This document shows positions 1 to 6,703 of a stretch of DNA of 10,765 nucleotides, piece by piece. The DNA is from Candidatus Fermentibacterota bacterium (GTDB lineage: Bacteria; Fermentibacterota; Fermentibacteria; Fermentibacterales; Fermentibacteraceae): contig JAAYTY010000105.1 of assembly GCA_012523605.1 (NCBI GenBank), positions 1 to 10,765 of the forward strand. The letters are read 5' to 3'. Within the stretch, counting starts at the first letter, position 1, and every line of letters starts with the position of its first letter. Under the pieces are notes generated by a model that ran no database searches, had not been told where the DNA came from, and saw nothing but the letters and a program-made list of their open reading frames with translations. Position numbers and translations under genes: made by a program.

Positions 1-955
1 CGATTCCCGCCTCCAGATCGAAGCCACCCTCGCAGAGCTCCCCCCAGAGATCTATCGCTCCGAAGCTCCGCCTTCCGGTCGCCGGCGTGCTCCAGTCAGG
101 CCCCTCGATGTCACCTGCACCCGACGAGACGAGCAGACCCGCCTTCGCAGTACCTTCGCCCGCGGTCGCGAGAACGGCCCCCGTACCCCCATCGGACCCT
201 CCGGATCCGACGGTCCTCCTCAGGGATGCAGAGAGACCCAGCAGGCCGCCCGGGGAGAACCTGGAGAAGAGCCTGCTCCCTCCCCTGGAATCGATCCCGG
301 CCTCGAACAGGGCGGGAGAAGACGGAAGGGCGGGTTCGAGCACCACGACTCCGGACGATGAGCCGCCTACCATGGCCGAGGATCCCCCCCTGCCGAACGT
401 CAACGAACCGAACAGCGCGGGATCGGGAAAGGATGAGGGCATGCCGTCCATGGGGCTCTGGATGCTGTGCCTGCCGGCGAGCCAGCCGACCTGGGAGGCT
501 TCGGATCCCCTGATGGACATCGAGAGGACAGGCAGGGCGCCCCCGTATTCCCGGACGGAGAGGGAGGGAACTCGCGCCTGGAGTGCGGGCGCGCCGAGAT
601 CCGACAGCAATTCCAGATCGCGGCCCTCGAGAGTGGTGGAGGAAGGCCCGGCTGCGGGCGGGCCCGGAGCCTCGGCGGTCACGGTGATCACGACGCCGGA
701 AGGGACGGAATCCCTCTCGAGACTTATGGTTTCGGAGTCACCGGGATCGCCCTTCCAGGCCCGGTATCCGGGAGCGCTGATCGTGACCGTGTCGGAGCCG
801 CGGATCTCTATCTCGAGAGTGCCGTCGTCACCGGAGAAGGCCGTGACGCCCGATGGCAGTGCGACCGCCAGGGCGCCCTCCACGGGGAAGCCCGCCTGGT
901 CCACGACCCTCAACCGGGAGGCGAGGAGAACGAGCAGGAAGAAGGCGCAGTGCAG
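1..955 (-). CDS. TonB-dependent outer-membrane receptor, BtuB-like (cobalamin/corrinoid uptake), 3' end outside window
   Basis: This is the N-terminal 318 residues of an outer-membrane receptor that probably imports cobalamin or a related corrinoid using TonB energy. Counting from the CTG at 955-953, residues 4-13 form a hydrophobic signal core. Residues about 23-80 resemble a carboxypeptidase-regulatory-like beta domain (DDGTLEIEI, then ISAPGY at 59-64). ITVTAEAP (90-97) is a possible TonB box. Residues about 107-206 form the plug, with VPSLSVREYGG (129-139), SIRGSEASQV (147-156) and FGRGGSSAMVGGSSSG (187-202). Barrel-like strands follow to the window edge. The plug is divergent: the usual LLDGVPLNDP-type loop reads LAGRHSIQSP. 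The cobalamin riboswitch directly upstream points to B12 as the ligand. The frame has no ATG, GTG or TTG before the signal core and is open back to a TAG at 1018-1016. CTG at 955 has GGAGG five bases upstream and is my choice; a one-base loss in the TTTT at 959-956 is the alternative. Family confidence is good; the start is uncertain. Confidence 0.8.
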   Translation of the reverse strand, partial: MHCAFFLLVLLASRLRVVDQAGFPVEGALAVALPSGVTAFSGDDGTLEIEIRGSDTVTISAPGYRAWKGDPGDSETISLERDSVPSGVVITVTAEAPGPPAAGPSSTTLEGRDLELLSDLGAPALQARVPSLSVREYGGALPVLSMSIRGSEASQVGWLAGRHSIQSPMDGMPSSFPDPALFGSLTFGRGGSSAMVGGSSSGVVVLEPALPSSPALFEAGIDSRGGSRLFSRFSPGGLLGLSASLRRTVGSGGSDGGTGAVLATAGEGTAKAGLLVSSGAGDIEGPDWSTPATGRRSFGAIDLWGELCEGGFDLEAGI

Positions 956-960
956 AAAAC

Positions 961-1016
961 CCTCCGTCCTGCGGGCACGGAGGCGGCGCGGAGGTCCTCC
1001 CTTGAGCGGAGAGGAC
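961..1016 (-). promoter_or_regulatory. Riboswitch expression platform: two Shine-Dalgarno-sequestering hairpins
   Basis: Read leftward, 1016-1009 (GTCCTCTC) pairs with 1001-994 (GGGAGGAC, one T-G wobble) around a 7-base loop and hides a GGGAGGA purine tract. A second hairpin pairs CCTCCGT (983-977) with ACGGAGG (967-961) around a 9-base loop and hides the GGAGG that lies five bases from the CTG at 955. GGGAGG at 1001-996 could instead pair with CCTCC at 983-979 and free the downstream GGAGG, so mutually exclusive folds are possible. No U-run follows either hairpin, so control of translation is more likely than termination. The pairing is seen in the sequence; the switching mechanism is inferred. 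Confidence 0.6.
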
Positions 1017-1027
1017 TATCCCCCACT

Positions 1028-1166
1028 TCACGCGGCGCAGTATCCTGACTCCCGGATCGTCCCTAGCCCGCCTTCCCGCCCGTTCAGGGCAGTGGCCATC
1101 GGGTTCGGTCCCCGGTCACAGTGGCGCCACCGCGGCGGATTCGCACCGCCTTCCTGCGCCCGCACG
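1028..1166 (-). promoter_or_regulatory. Cobalamin (B12) riboswitch aptamer
   Basis: Read leftward, the conserved landmarks of the cobalamin riboswitch (Rfam RF00174) occur in the right order. The P3-type hairpin GGCGGTGCGAATCCGCC is at 1150-1134 and the core CGCCACTGTGACC at 1126-1114. GGCCACTG (1097-1090) and CGGGAAGGCGGG (1078-1067) flank a GCCC/GGGC stem. The B12 box AGTCAGGATACTG is at 1050-1038, preceded by GACGATCCGGG. A closing stem may form between GGCGCAG (1160-1154) and CTGCGCC (1040-1034). The element lies in the 5' leader of the TonB-dependent receptor gene and should lower its expression when adenosylcobalamin or a related corrinoid is abundant. The exact ends are estimates. Confidence 0.93.
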
Positions 1167-1172
1167 GATTCG

Positions 1173-1201
1173 ATAATCGCAGACCGGGACCCGGAGGTCA
1201 A
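1173..1201 (-). promoter_or_regulatory. Putative sigma-70-type promoter for the riboswitch/receptor transcript
   Basis: Read leftward, TTGACC (1201-1196, five of six matches to TTGACA) is followed after exactly 17 bases by GATTAT (1178-1173, four of six matches to TATAAT). Initiation would fall near 1166-1165, just ahead of the aptamer. The -35 box overlaps the TGA stop codon (1200-1198) of the FAD enzyme gene, so the receptor can be transcribed separately from the upstream pair. This is a motif match only, and the sigma factor preferences of the organism are unknown. Confidence 0.5.
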
Positions 1202-2547
1202 TGGGCGGATTGCGGAAGCTCCCTGACATCCTTCCCCCGGGTGTTCCAGAACTCCCTGGGGATGTCTCGCCCTCCTGCCCGCGCCAGCGCCTGGGAGATC
1301 GAATGGTCCATGTTGTTGTACCAGAACGTACCACAGCGCCCGATGGGTATCACTCCGGCGGGGAGGTCGATGCTGTCGAGCCTCTCTCTGTAGTCCAGAG
1401 TGTAGAGAGGATAGCTCTCCGGAACCCTGAGCGCTCTTGCGAACAGCACATCGGCATGTCTCAGGGCCCCCACCCTCTCGAGATCCTCCAGCACCCGCGG
1501 CACCAGTGAGTCCGGGTCCCTCCATGCCTCGTCCTGGTTGGAGCACGTGATCTCGGCGATTATGCTGCCCGCCCCTGCGGGTACGGTCGAAGCGGAGAAT
1601 CTGGCGGGTATGGAAGTGCGGCTGAAGGAGATATCCTGTTCCCCGAAATAGCACCACTGGTAGTCGCCCCTGGCCGGCTTCCTCAGAGCGACGCACACCA
1701 GAACGGTGTTGATGAAAGACAGGCCGCTGCCCGGCGAGAGCCTCGTAATCGGTGCCGACCAGAATACGCGCTGCGCCTCGATCTCCTCGCCCGTCGAGAG
1801 ACGGACACCGGCCATGCGCGCCCCCTCCAGCAGAAGACCGTCTGCTTCGGAAGCGGTCCTCACGGTTCCTCCCGCCGCCTCCACCCGCCTCACGAGCCTG
1901 TACGAGAAATCGGCTATCCCGCCTCTGGAAGGATAGATGAACGTTGTGGATACGGGGCTTGGGAAGAGCATGCCTCTGAGCAGGGCGTTCAGGCTGTCCG
2001 CCTTAACGCGTTTGTCGATCACCGCCCTGTCCACCCCGGCCGCCGCCCAGTCTACATGGAGGTTTTCGGAAGGCAGGCCCGTGAACTTGGCGGTGTATCC
2101 CTCGAAGAAGAACGAGAACAGGTTCCTGCCGTATCTGGAGACGATGTGATCGGCGAAGGAGGACTCGCCCCCGCCCCGCCTTCGAAAGAGGAGGTCGGGA
2201 ACGCTCCCGATCAGCATTCCGAGGGGCAGCTTCGCCAGCCCCGAAAGCGAGAGCGGCCATGAATGGTATCTGCCTCTCAGATAGACACTGCTCGCCCTGG
2301 GGATGACCTCGTATGAACCGGCCAGCACCTCCAGAACGAATTCTTCGACCACGCTGTCGGAGGTGTGGAACCTGTGCGGGCCTATGTCGAAAATGAAATC
2401 ATCGATGCGGAAGGATCTCGCGAGGCCTCCGGGCGAGTTCTCCCTTTCGAGAACGACGACCCTCCCGCCGGATGCGGCCAGCCGGTCGGCCAGGGTGAGC
2501 CCGGCGACGCCTGCGCCGACGATAACGTCGGGTTTCGATCCGGTCAT
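1198..2547 (-). CDS. FAD-dependent oxidoreductase, amine-oxidase fold, UDP-galactopyranose mutase/protoporphyrinogen oxidase-like
   Basis: This gene encodes 449 residues of a cytosolic or membrane-associated flavoenzyme. The N-terminal dinucleotide-binding fold is clear: VIVGAGVAGLTLADRLA (8-24, GxGxxG at 11-16), acidic E34 ending the second strand, and SPGGLARSF (38-46). FDIGPHRFHT (53-62), the SFADHIVSRYGRNLFSFFFE stretch (130-149) and the C-terminal IPIGRCGTFWYNNMDHS (400-416) resemble the PRK07208-type family, relatives of UDP-galactopyranose mutase that are often found with polysaccharide or lipid genes. The substrate cannot be read from the sequence; sugar-nucleotide isomerisation, polyprenyl or lipid oxidation and porphyrinogen oxidation all remain possible. 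The ATG at 2547-2545 is chosen because it overlaps the TGA of the upstream membrane-protein gene (ATGA) and because the flavin-binding strand starts at residue 7. The open frame continues upstream but overlaps the membrane-protein gene out of frame. The overlap implies translational coupling with that gene. Confidence 0.85.
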   Translation of the reverse strand: MTGSKPDVIVGAGVAGLTLADRLAASGGRVVVLERENSPGGLARSFRIDDFIFDIGPHRFHTSDSVVEEFVLEVLAGSYEVIPRASSVYLRGRYHSWPLSLSGLAKLPLGMLIGSVPDLLFRRRGGGESSFADHIVSRYGRNLFSFFFEGYTAKFTGLPSENLHVDWAAAGVDRAVIDKRVKADSLNALLRGMLFPSPVSTTFIYPSRGGIADFSYRLVRRVEAAGGTVRTASEADGLLLEGARMAGVRLSTGEEIEAQRVFWSAPITRLSPGSGLSFINTVLVCVALRKPARGDYQWCYFGEQDISFSRTSIPARFSASTVPAGAGSIIAEITCSNQDEAWRDPDSLVPRVLEDLERVGALRHADVLFARALRVPESYPLYTLDYRERLDSIDLPAGVIPIGRCGTFWYNNMDHSISQALARAGGRDIPREFWNTRGKDVRELPQSAH

Positions 2548-3512
2548 TCCGCTCCGCTCCGGCCCGCGCGTCTTCCCGCGAACGGGAGGCAGACCAGCAT
2601 CAGCAGGACGGCCATCGCCATCCACAGGAGATGAACGCCGAAGCCCGCGATTATCACCTTTTCTCCGGTGACGCCCGCGAGAGCGAATCCCGCGGCCCAT
2701 CCTGCCTCGGCGGTGCCCAGGCTGAATATGCCGTGCACCGGAACGGCCATGACAAGGTCGGTCAGGGCTCCGGCTACGAAGGCCTGCCAGACCGGAACAT
2801 CCGCCAGCCCGACTGCGCGGGCCAGAAGAGCGAACATCGCCAGCTTCAGCGACCATGCCGTCATCGAAAGCAGGGCTGCGCCGAAGAAACGGTTCCGGCT
2901 GTGACGCCAGAGCCCGCTGGCATCCTTCAGGCCGGCGAGGAAGCCTGCGATCCCGCTCCTTCCGCCTGTCAGGCGCTCGATCGGCTTCTCCAGGACTCCG
3001 AGAACCGCAGGCAGCAGTGCGAGGCCGGCGGCTCCGAGCGCAAGAAGAGCCAGCGACACGGCGATCGGAGCACCGCCCAGCCCCCCCGCAACCGCCGCGA
3101 AGACGAGGAGCCCCATCGAGCAGAGGTCCAGCAGTTTCGCCATGATCACCGCCGCAGTGCCGTGACCGGCGGGAATGCCGGCGGAGGTTCTCATGAGCCC
3201 GACGAGAGCCACGTCCGAGAGCCTGACCGGAAGGACGTGGCCCAATCCGGCGTGGACGACGATGACCGGCAGGATCGTTCCGATGGAGGCGCTGGAGCGG
3301 AAGGCCAGTGCCCTGAACCTCCAGGCTCTCACGAGGAGGCTGAGTGCATAGAGGACGGCGGCGGCGGCGATGAGTCCGGGCGAGGCGACCGAGATATCCC
3401 GTACGATCGAAGAGATCCGTGACGAAGCGGTGTCCGCGTCGGCGCCCAGCATGAGCCATGTTGCCGCGAGCCCAGCCGCTACGGCCAGGGCCACCCTTGC
3501 TATCCCGGGCAT
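2544..3512 (-). CDS. Multi-pass membrane protein, YbhN/AglD (LPG synthase TM, flippase-like) family
   Basis: This gene encodes a 322-residue inner-membrane protein with about seven or eight hydrophobic segments (roughly 5-22, 45-62, 77-96, 118-142, 148-173, 207-232, 243-258 and 284-311). Family-type signatures are the basic RAWRFRAL after the second segment (62-69), HAGLGHVLPVRLSDVALVGL (87-106), and VPVHGIFSLGTAEAGWAAGF (257-276), which matches the P-x-G-x-G-x-x-E type motif of lysylphosphatidylglycerol-synthase TM domains. Such proteins are proposed to move or modify lipid-linked or polyprenol-linked substrates. There is no C-terminal aminoacyl-transfer domain, so this is not a full MprF. 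It is the first gene of the leftward pair, and its TGA lies within the ATGA overlap with the FAD enzyme. This suggests that the two proteins act on one lipid or glycan substrate (inferred). The ATG at 3512 follows a GAGG at only three bases, so the start is reasonable but not certain. Confidence 0.8.
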   Translation of the reverse strand: MPGIARVALAVAAGLAATWLMLGADADTASSRISSIVRDISVASPGLIAAAAVLYALSLLVRAWRFRALAFRSSASIGTILPVIVVHAGLGHVLPVRLSDVALVGLMRTSAGIPAGHGTAAVIMAKLLDLCSMGLLVFAAVAGGLGGAPIAVSLALLALGAAGLALLPAVLGVLEKPIERLTGGRSGIAGFLAGLKDASGLWRHSRNRFFGAALLSMTAWSLKLAMFALLARAVGLADVPVWQAFVAGALTDLVMAVPVHGIFSLGTAEAGWAAGFALAGVTGEKVIIAGFGVHLLWMAMAVLLMLVCLPFAGRRAGRSGAE

Positions 3513-3591
3513 GCGCCTCAGATAGTTGTCCTTTCCCGGGTGCCCGAGGGCCCCCGACTCGGAAGCTCTAAGATAGGAGGCGGGCCGTCCG
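3513..3591. promoter_or_regulatory. Divergent intergenic region with ribosome binding site for the ABC ATPase
   Basis: This 79-base spacer separates two divergent units and must hold or border both promoters. AGGAGG at 3575-3580 lies 11 bases before the GTG at 3592 and supports that start. CCGAG (3544-3548) and CTCGG (3558-3562) form a small dyad that could be an operator or chance. No convincing -35/-10 pair was found on either strand; TAAGAT at 3569-3574 lies too close to the ribosome binding site to be a -10 box for the rightward gene. Confidence 0.45.
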
Positions 3592-4506
3592 GTGCAAGCT
3601 CTCCCTGCTCTCGAGGTGTACGGCGTCTCGAAGCGCTACGGGAGGCTCCAGGCTCTTCACCCCCTCGATCTGATCATTCCCCGCGGAGCCGTTTTCGCGC
3701 TGCTCGGCAGCAACGGAGCCGGCAAGACGACATTCATGAAGGCTGTCCTGGGTCTCGTCTCGGCCGATTCCGGCCGGGCGGTCATCAACGGCGTAGAGCA
3801 TGCGAGACCCGCTTCCAGGAGGGGCGTGCGCTACTTCCCGGAGACCGTGAGATTCGGATCGTGGGCCACCCCGGAGTTCATGCATTCGCAGATCGAGCGG
3901 ATCAGGCGGGAGTCCACGCGCGAAGATCTGCTGTCGAGAGCGACTCAGCTGGGTTGCGCCGACCTCCTGGGCAGGCCCTTCGGCAGGATGTCGCACGGAC
4001 AGACCAGACGCGCGGCACTCGCGATAGCGACGTCCGGCCGCCCGTCGATGCTGTTTCTCGACGAACCCTCCAACGGGCTCGATCCGGAAGGCAGGATCCT
4101 CGTGCGGGAGCTGCTCAGGCAGATGGCCGCATCGGGAACCACGATAGTCATCAACTCCCATCTGCTGGGCGAGGTCGAGGCCGTGTGTTCCATGGCCGCT
4201 TTCCTCTGCAGAGGCCGTGTAGTCGCCTCCGGGAGCCTGGACACTCTTCTGAGATACAAGGGATCGGCGAGGATAGAGTCCCCCATGGCCGGAGCCCTGG
4301 CGGAACGGCTCTCGGGCTCCGGCTATGAGGCTGCTTCCACGGGGCCTGTTGTCACCGTGCCTCTTCCCGAGGGTCGCACCTTCGCAGCACTGACGGCCGA
4401 GGTGGCCGGCTCGGGCATTCCCTTCACGCTGATCGAACTGGCGAGGGAGAACCTCGAGGAGCTCTTCCTGAGGCTCGTGCATTCCGACGAAGAAGGATCC
4501 GGATGA
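3592..4506 (+). CDS. ABC transporter ATP-binding protein (ABC-2/CcmA type)
   Basis: This is a 304-residue nucleotide-binding subunit that powers an exporter at the cytoplasmic face of the inner membrane. Walker A is GSNGAGKT (39-46), the signature is MSHGQTRR (133-140, in place of LSGGQ), Walker B with the catalytic glutamate is MLFLDEP (153-159, E158), the D-loop is NGLDP (161-165) and the switch histidine is H190 in NSHLLGEVE. The Q-loop position reads RYFPE (80-84), with Glu where most families have Gln; this is common in ABC-2 ATPases of the YLPE type. A C-terminal extension of about 80 residues ends in LARENLEELFLRLV, as usual for this class. The GTG start at 3592 is supported by an upstream AGGAGG and by the position of the first strand (LEVYGVSKRYG). 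The gene overlaps the permease gene by ATGA, so the two are co-translated. The substrate is unknown. Confidence 0.92.
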   Translation: MQALPALEVYGVSKRYGRLQALHPLDLIIPRGAVFALLGSNGAGKTTFMKAVLGLVSADSGRAVINGVEHARPASRRGVRYFPETVRFGSWATPEFMHSQIERIRRESTREDLLSRATQLGCADLLGRPFGRMSHGQTRRAALAIATSGRPSMLFLDEPSNGLDPEGRILVRELLRQMAASGTTIVINSHLLGEVEAVCSMAAFLCRGRVVASGSLDTLLRYKGSARIESPMAGALAERLSGSGYEAASTGPVVTVPLPEGRTFAALTAEVAGSGIPFTLIELARENLEELFLRLVHSDEEGSG

Positions 4507-5342
4507 AGAACCTGCCGTCCCTCTTCTCGGTGAGCACCGCGCATCTGCTTAGAAGAAAGCTCGTGCTCTCGGCCTTCGTCGTCTCTGCGGGGTTCCTGGC
4601 GCTTTACTGGCTCCTGTGCAGTCAGATGTCGAAGCATGGCGGAGCGGGCATGCAGACTTCCGATATGGCTCTCGGCGCCCTCTTCATGACCCTCCCCGCC
4701 GCTGCGACCTTGTCCTCTGCGTTCGCGTTCATACTCGGCAGCTCGGTGCTGCCGGACGAGATCCAGTCGGGGCGTGCCGCCTACTGGGCCGCCCTCCCGG
4801 TGTCCCGTATGGAGATCTTCACCGGCTTCGGGCTTTCGAGCCTCGCGGCCTGCCTTTCGGTGTCGCTGTTCCTCTTCGGGGGGATAGTCGGGATAACCCA
4901 CGCCTGCCTCCCCTATGTCGAAACTTCGATTCCGGCGGCTATTGGCGCGTTTCTCCTGTGGCACGCGGTCCTCTGGTCCTCGATAACGCTCCTTTCCCTG
5001 CTCGTGCATCGCATGGTGGCCATCATCATCTGCTTCAGCGCGTGGGGCATCTCGACCTTCCTCGGGGGCCTGGCCCAGGTGGCAAGGGCCGCGCCCGGGG
5101 AGTCCGTGGCCCGGGCCATAGTCACCGCGGGCGGTGTCAGCGCAGTTGTCTATCCGGCCGACCAGGCGTTCAGGACCATGGTGTACGGGCTGCTTCCCTC
5201 GGGAGCCGCGCTCGACGACATGATGGCTTTCGCCGGCGCGATCACGGGCGCTCCGGCGCTTCAGCTCGGCTGGGCCGCGCTGGCGGCGATCCTCTTCACG
5301 ATCCTCGCAGCCCGTCGTTTCGCGAAGTCCGATCTCGGATAG
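4503..5342 (+). CDS. ABC-2-type transporter permease
   Basis: This gene encodes a 279-residue inner-membrane permease that partners the ATPase encoded just upstream. About six hydrophobic segments are visible (roughly 19-39, 58-82, 107-133, 144-168, 170-191 and 254-271). Between the second and third, LPDEIQSGRAAYWAALPVSR (83-102) is the coupling-helix segment typical of ABC-2 permeases (an acidic/Gly-rich lead followed by LPVSR), which docks on the ATPase. The N terminus has the usual short amphipathic stretch ending in LLRRK. One ATPase with one permease predicts a homodimeric transporter. Substrates of such pairs include drugs, lipids, peptides and polysaccharides; nothing here discriminates among them. 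The start at 4503 forms ATGA with the ATPase stop. Convergent genes follow after 65 bases. Confidence 0.88.
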   Translation: MKNLPSLFSVSTAHLLRRKLVLSAFVVSAGFLALYWLLCSQMSKHGGAGMQTSDMALGALFMTLPAAATLSSAFAFILGSSVLPDEIQSGRAAYWAALPVSRMEIFTGFGLSSLAACLSVSLFLFGGIVGITHACLPYVETSIPAAIGAFLLWHAVLWSSITLLSLLVHRMVAIIICFSAWGISTFLGGLAQVARAAPGESVARAIVTAGGVSAVVYPADQAFRTMVYGLLPSGAALDDMMAFAGAITGAPALQLGWAALAAILFTILAARRFAKSDLG

Positions 5343-5349
5343 GACGAAT

Positions 5350-5399
5350 CCGGCGCTGCGACATCCTCGGTTCATGCAGGCGGCGCCGGGCGGACCGAG
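5350..5399. terminator. Possible bidirectional terminator between convergent genes
   Basis: The 65-base gap between the stop of the permease (TAG, 5340-5342) and the stop of the aminopeptidase (TGA read leftward, 5410-5408) contains CCGGCGC (5350-5356) matched by GCGCCGG (5383-5389), and CTCGGT (5366-5371) matched by ACCGAG (5394-5399). The loops are long (26 and 22 bases), the two stems are mutually exclusive, and no T-run follows on either strand. The position fits a terminator but the structure is weak. Confidence 0.25.
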
Positions 5400-5407
5400 T
5401 CTCCGGG

Positions 5408-6703
5408 TCAGACAGGTATGCAGCCCTCCATGTGCTTCATAAGGACGGAGATCATCATGCCGTGGTCTTCGACGCCCGCGGCTTCCCTGACCGAGTGCAT
5501 CGAGAGCGTGGGATTTCCTGCGTCGACGGCGGCTATTCCGAGCCTGCTGGAGATGATCGGGCCGATGGTACTGCCGCACGGCATGTCGTTCCTGCTCACA
5601 TAGCTCTGTACCTGCACACCCGCCGCCCTGGCGCACTCGGCGAAATAGGCCGAGGTCGGAGCGCTGGTCGAATACCTCTGCATCGAGTTCACCTTGATGA
5701 CGGGTCCCCCGTTGAGCAGGGGCCTGTTCTCCCTGTCGAACCTGCCCTCGTAGCACGGATTGAAGGCATGGGCTGCGTCGGCGGAGACCATGACGCTCCT
5801 GGGAATCGCCCGGAAGAGGCCCTCCCTGCCCGCCGGGGAGCAGATGCGTTCCAGAACGGCATCCAGGAAGTTCGAGGCCGCTCCCGAGAATGTGGAGGAG
5901 CCCACTTCCTCGTTGTCGAAGACGCATGCCACGGCTGTGGTGGCCGGATTCCGGAGCCCGGCCAGCGAGCGCACGGCGGCATGGGTCATCGCCAGATTGT
6001 CTATCCTTCCGGAAAAGATCATCTCGCCTGCAAGACCACCGACGGCAGCCGGCTGGCAGTCCACCACGTGCCCGGCGAAACCGGCGAGTCTGTCCGGGCG
6101 CTCCGAGCAGGCGTCGGCGATGGCCCGGGCGAGAGAATCGGCGGTCACGCCCGAGAGCACCAGCATCGGGCAGAGATTCTCCTCCTTGTTGAAGGTGAAC
6201 CCCTCGTCGTTGACCCCCCTGTTCAGATGCATCGCAGGCATCGAGATCCTGCAGACGGGGCCTTCCAGCCTCCACAGCCGGGGCTCAGGGGCTTCGCCGG
6301 GCTTTCCGAACCAGGCCGTTCCCGCCAGGGTGAGGTCCCTGTCGAACCATGTCGCGATGATCGGCGAGCCGTACACCTCCACTCCCAGCATTGCGCTGGA
6401 ACCCTTCATCCTCACAGGGGAGGGCTTCAGCCTGAAGCCGGGATAGTCGGTGTGCGCGCCTACGATCCTGAACCCGGACTCCCACGGTGGAGAAGCCCCC
6501 GGCACCACCGCCACCAGCGATCCGAGACCCCTTGTCACGTAGAACGGCTTCGAAGGCGCGCCGTCCCATCGTTCACGCTCGGAGCGCCTGTCGAAGCCCA
6601 GCCGGTCGAGCATCCCTGCCGCGGCCTCGACGGCGTGGGCCGATGTCGCGCTTTCAGCCAGGAACTTCATGAGCTCAACGGCAGCGGCAGGAATCTCAGG
6701 CAT
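5408..6703 (-). CDS. apeB: M18 family metallo-aminopeptidase (aspartyl aminopeptidase-like)
   Basis: This gene encodes a 431-residue cytosolic zinc exopeptidase that removes N-terminal residues, classically acidic ones, from peptides; the family forms tetrahedral dodecamers. The M18 metal and catalytic motifs are all present in order: GAHTDYPGF (82-90, H84), SGRIDNLAM (231-239, D235), FDNEEVGSS (262-270, E265/E266), SADAAHAFNP (307-316, D309 and H312) and the C-terminal SMHSVRE (401-407, H403). The length matches bacterial members, which are usually about 420-460 residues. The ATG at 6703 overlaps the end of the upstream giant activase gene by 8 bases, and GGAAGGAG inside that gene provides the ribosome binding site, so translation is likely coupled. 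A peptidase beside a low-potential iron-sulfur activase could point to amino-acid or peptide fermentation, but that link is inferred. The family assignment is secure; exact specificity is not. Confidence 0.93.
   Translation of the reverse strand: MPEIPAAAVELMKFLAESATSAHAVEAAAGMLDRLGFDRRSERERWDGAPSKPFYVTRGLGSLVAVVPGASPPWESGFRIVGAHTDYPGFRLKPSPVRMKGSSAMLGVEVYGSPIIATWFDRDLTLAGTAWFGKPGEAPEPRLWRLEGPVCRISMPAMHLNRGVNDEGFTFNKEENLCPMLVLSGVTADSLARAIADACSERPDRLAGFAGHVVDCQPAAVGGLAGEMIFSGRIDNLAMTHAAVRSLAGLRNPATTAVACVFDNEEVGSSTFSGAASNFLDAVLERICSPAGREGLFRAIPRSVMVSADAAHAFNPCYEGRFDRENRPLLNGGPVIKVNSMQRYSTSAPTSAYFAECARAAGVQVQSYVSRNDMPCGSTIGPIISSRLGIAAVDAGNPTLSMHSVREAAGVEDHGMMISVLMKHMEGCIPV

Noticed and set aside
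87..1226. A 379-codon rightward open frame and its shorter overlapping frames
   Set aside because: It is antisense to the TonB-dependent receptor, the riboswitch and the end of the FAD enzyme gene. The composition is Pro/Ser/Arg-rich with no domain, as expected for the reverse of GC-rich coding DNA.
2548..3459. N-terminal extension of the FAD enzyme to 753 residues
   Set aside because: The frame stays open upstream of 2547, but the extension is Arg-rich, has no domain, and lies out of frame inside the membrane-protein gene. The ATGA overlap and the flavin-binding motif fix the start at 2547.
3569..3574. TAAGAT as a -10 box for the ABC transporter
   Set aside because: It directly abuts the AGGAGG ribosome binding site, so the transcript would start after the site, and no -35 partner is present.
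4323..6275. A 650-codon leftward open frame across the transporter and aminopeptidase genes
   Set aside because: It is antisense to the ABC genes and out of frame within the aminopeptidase. It has low-complexity Arg/Gly/Glu content and no recognisable motif.
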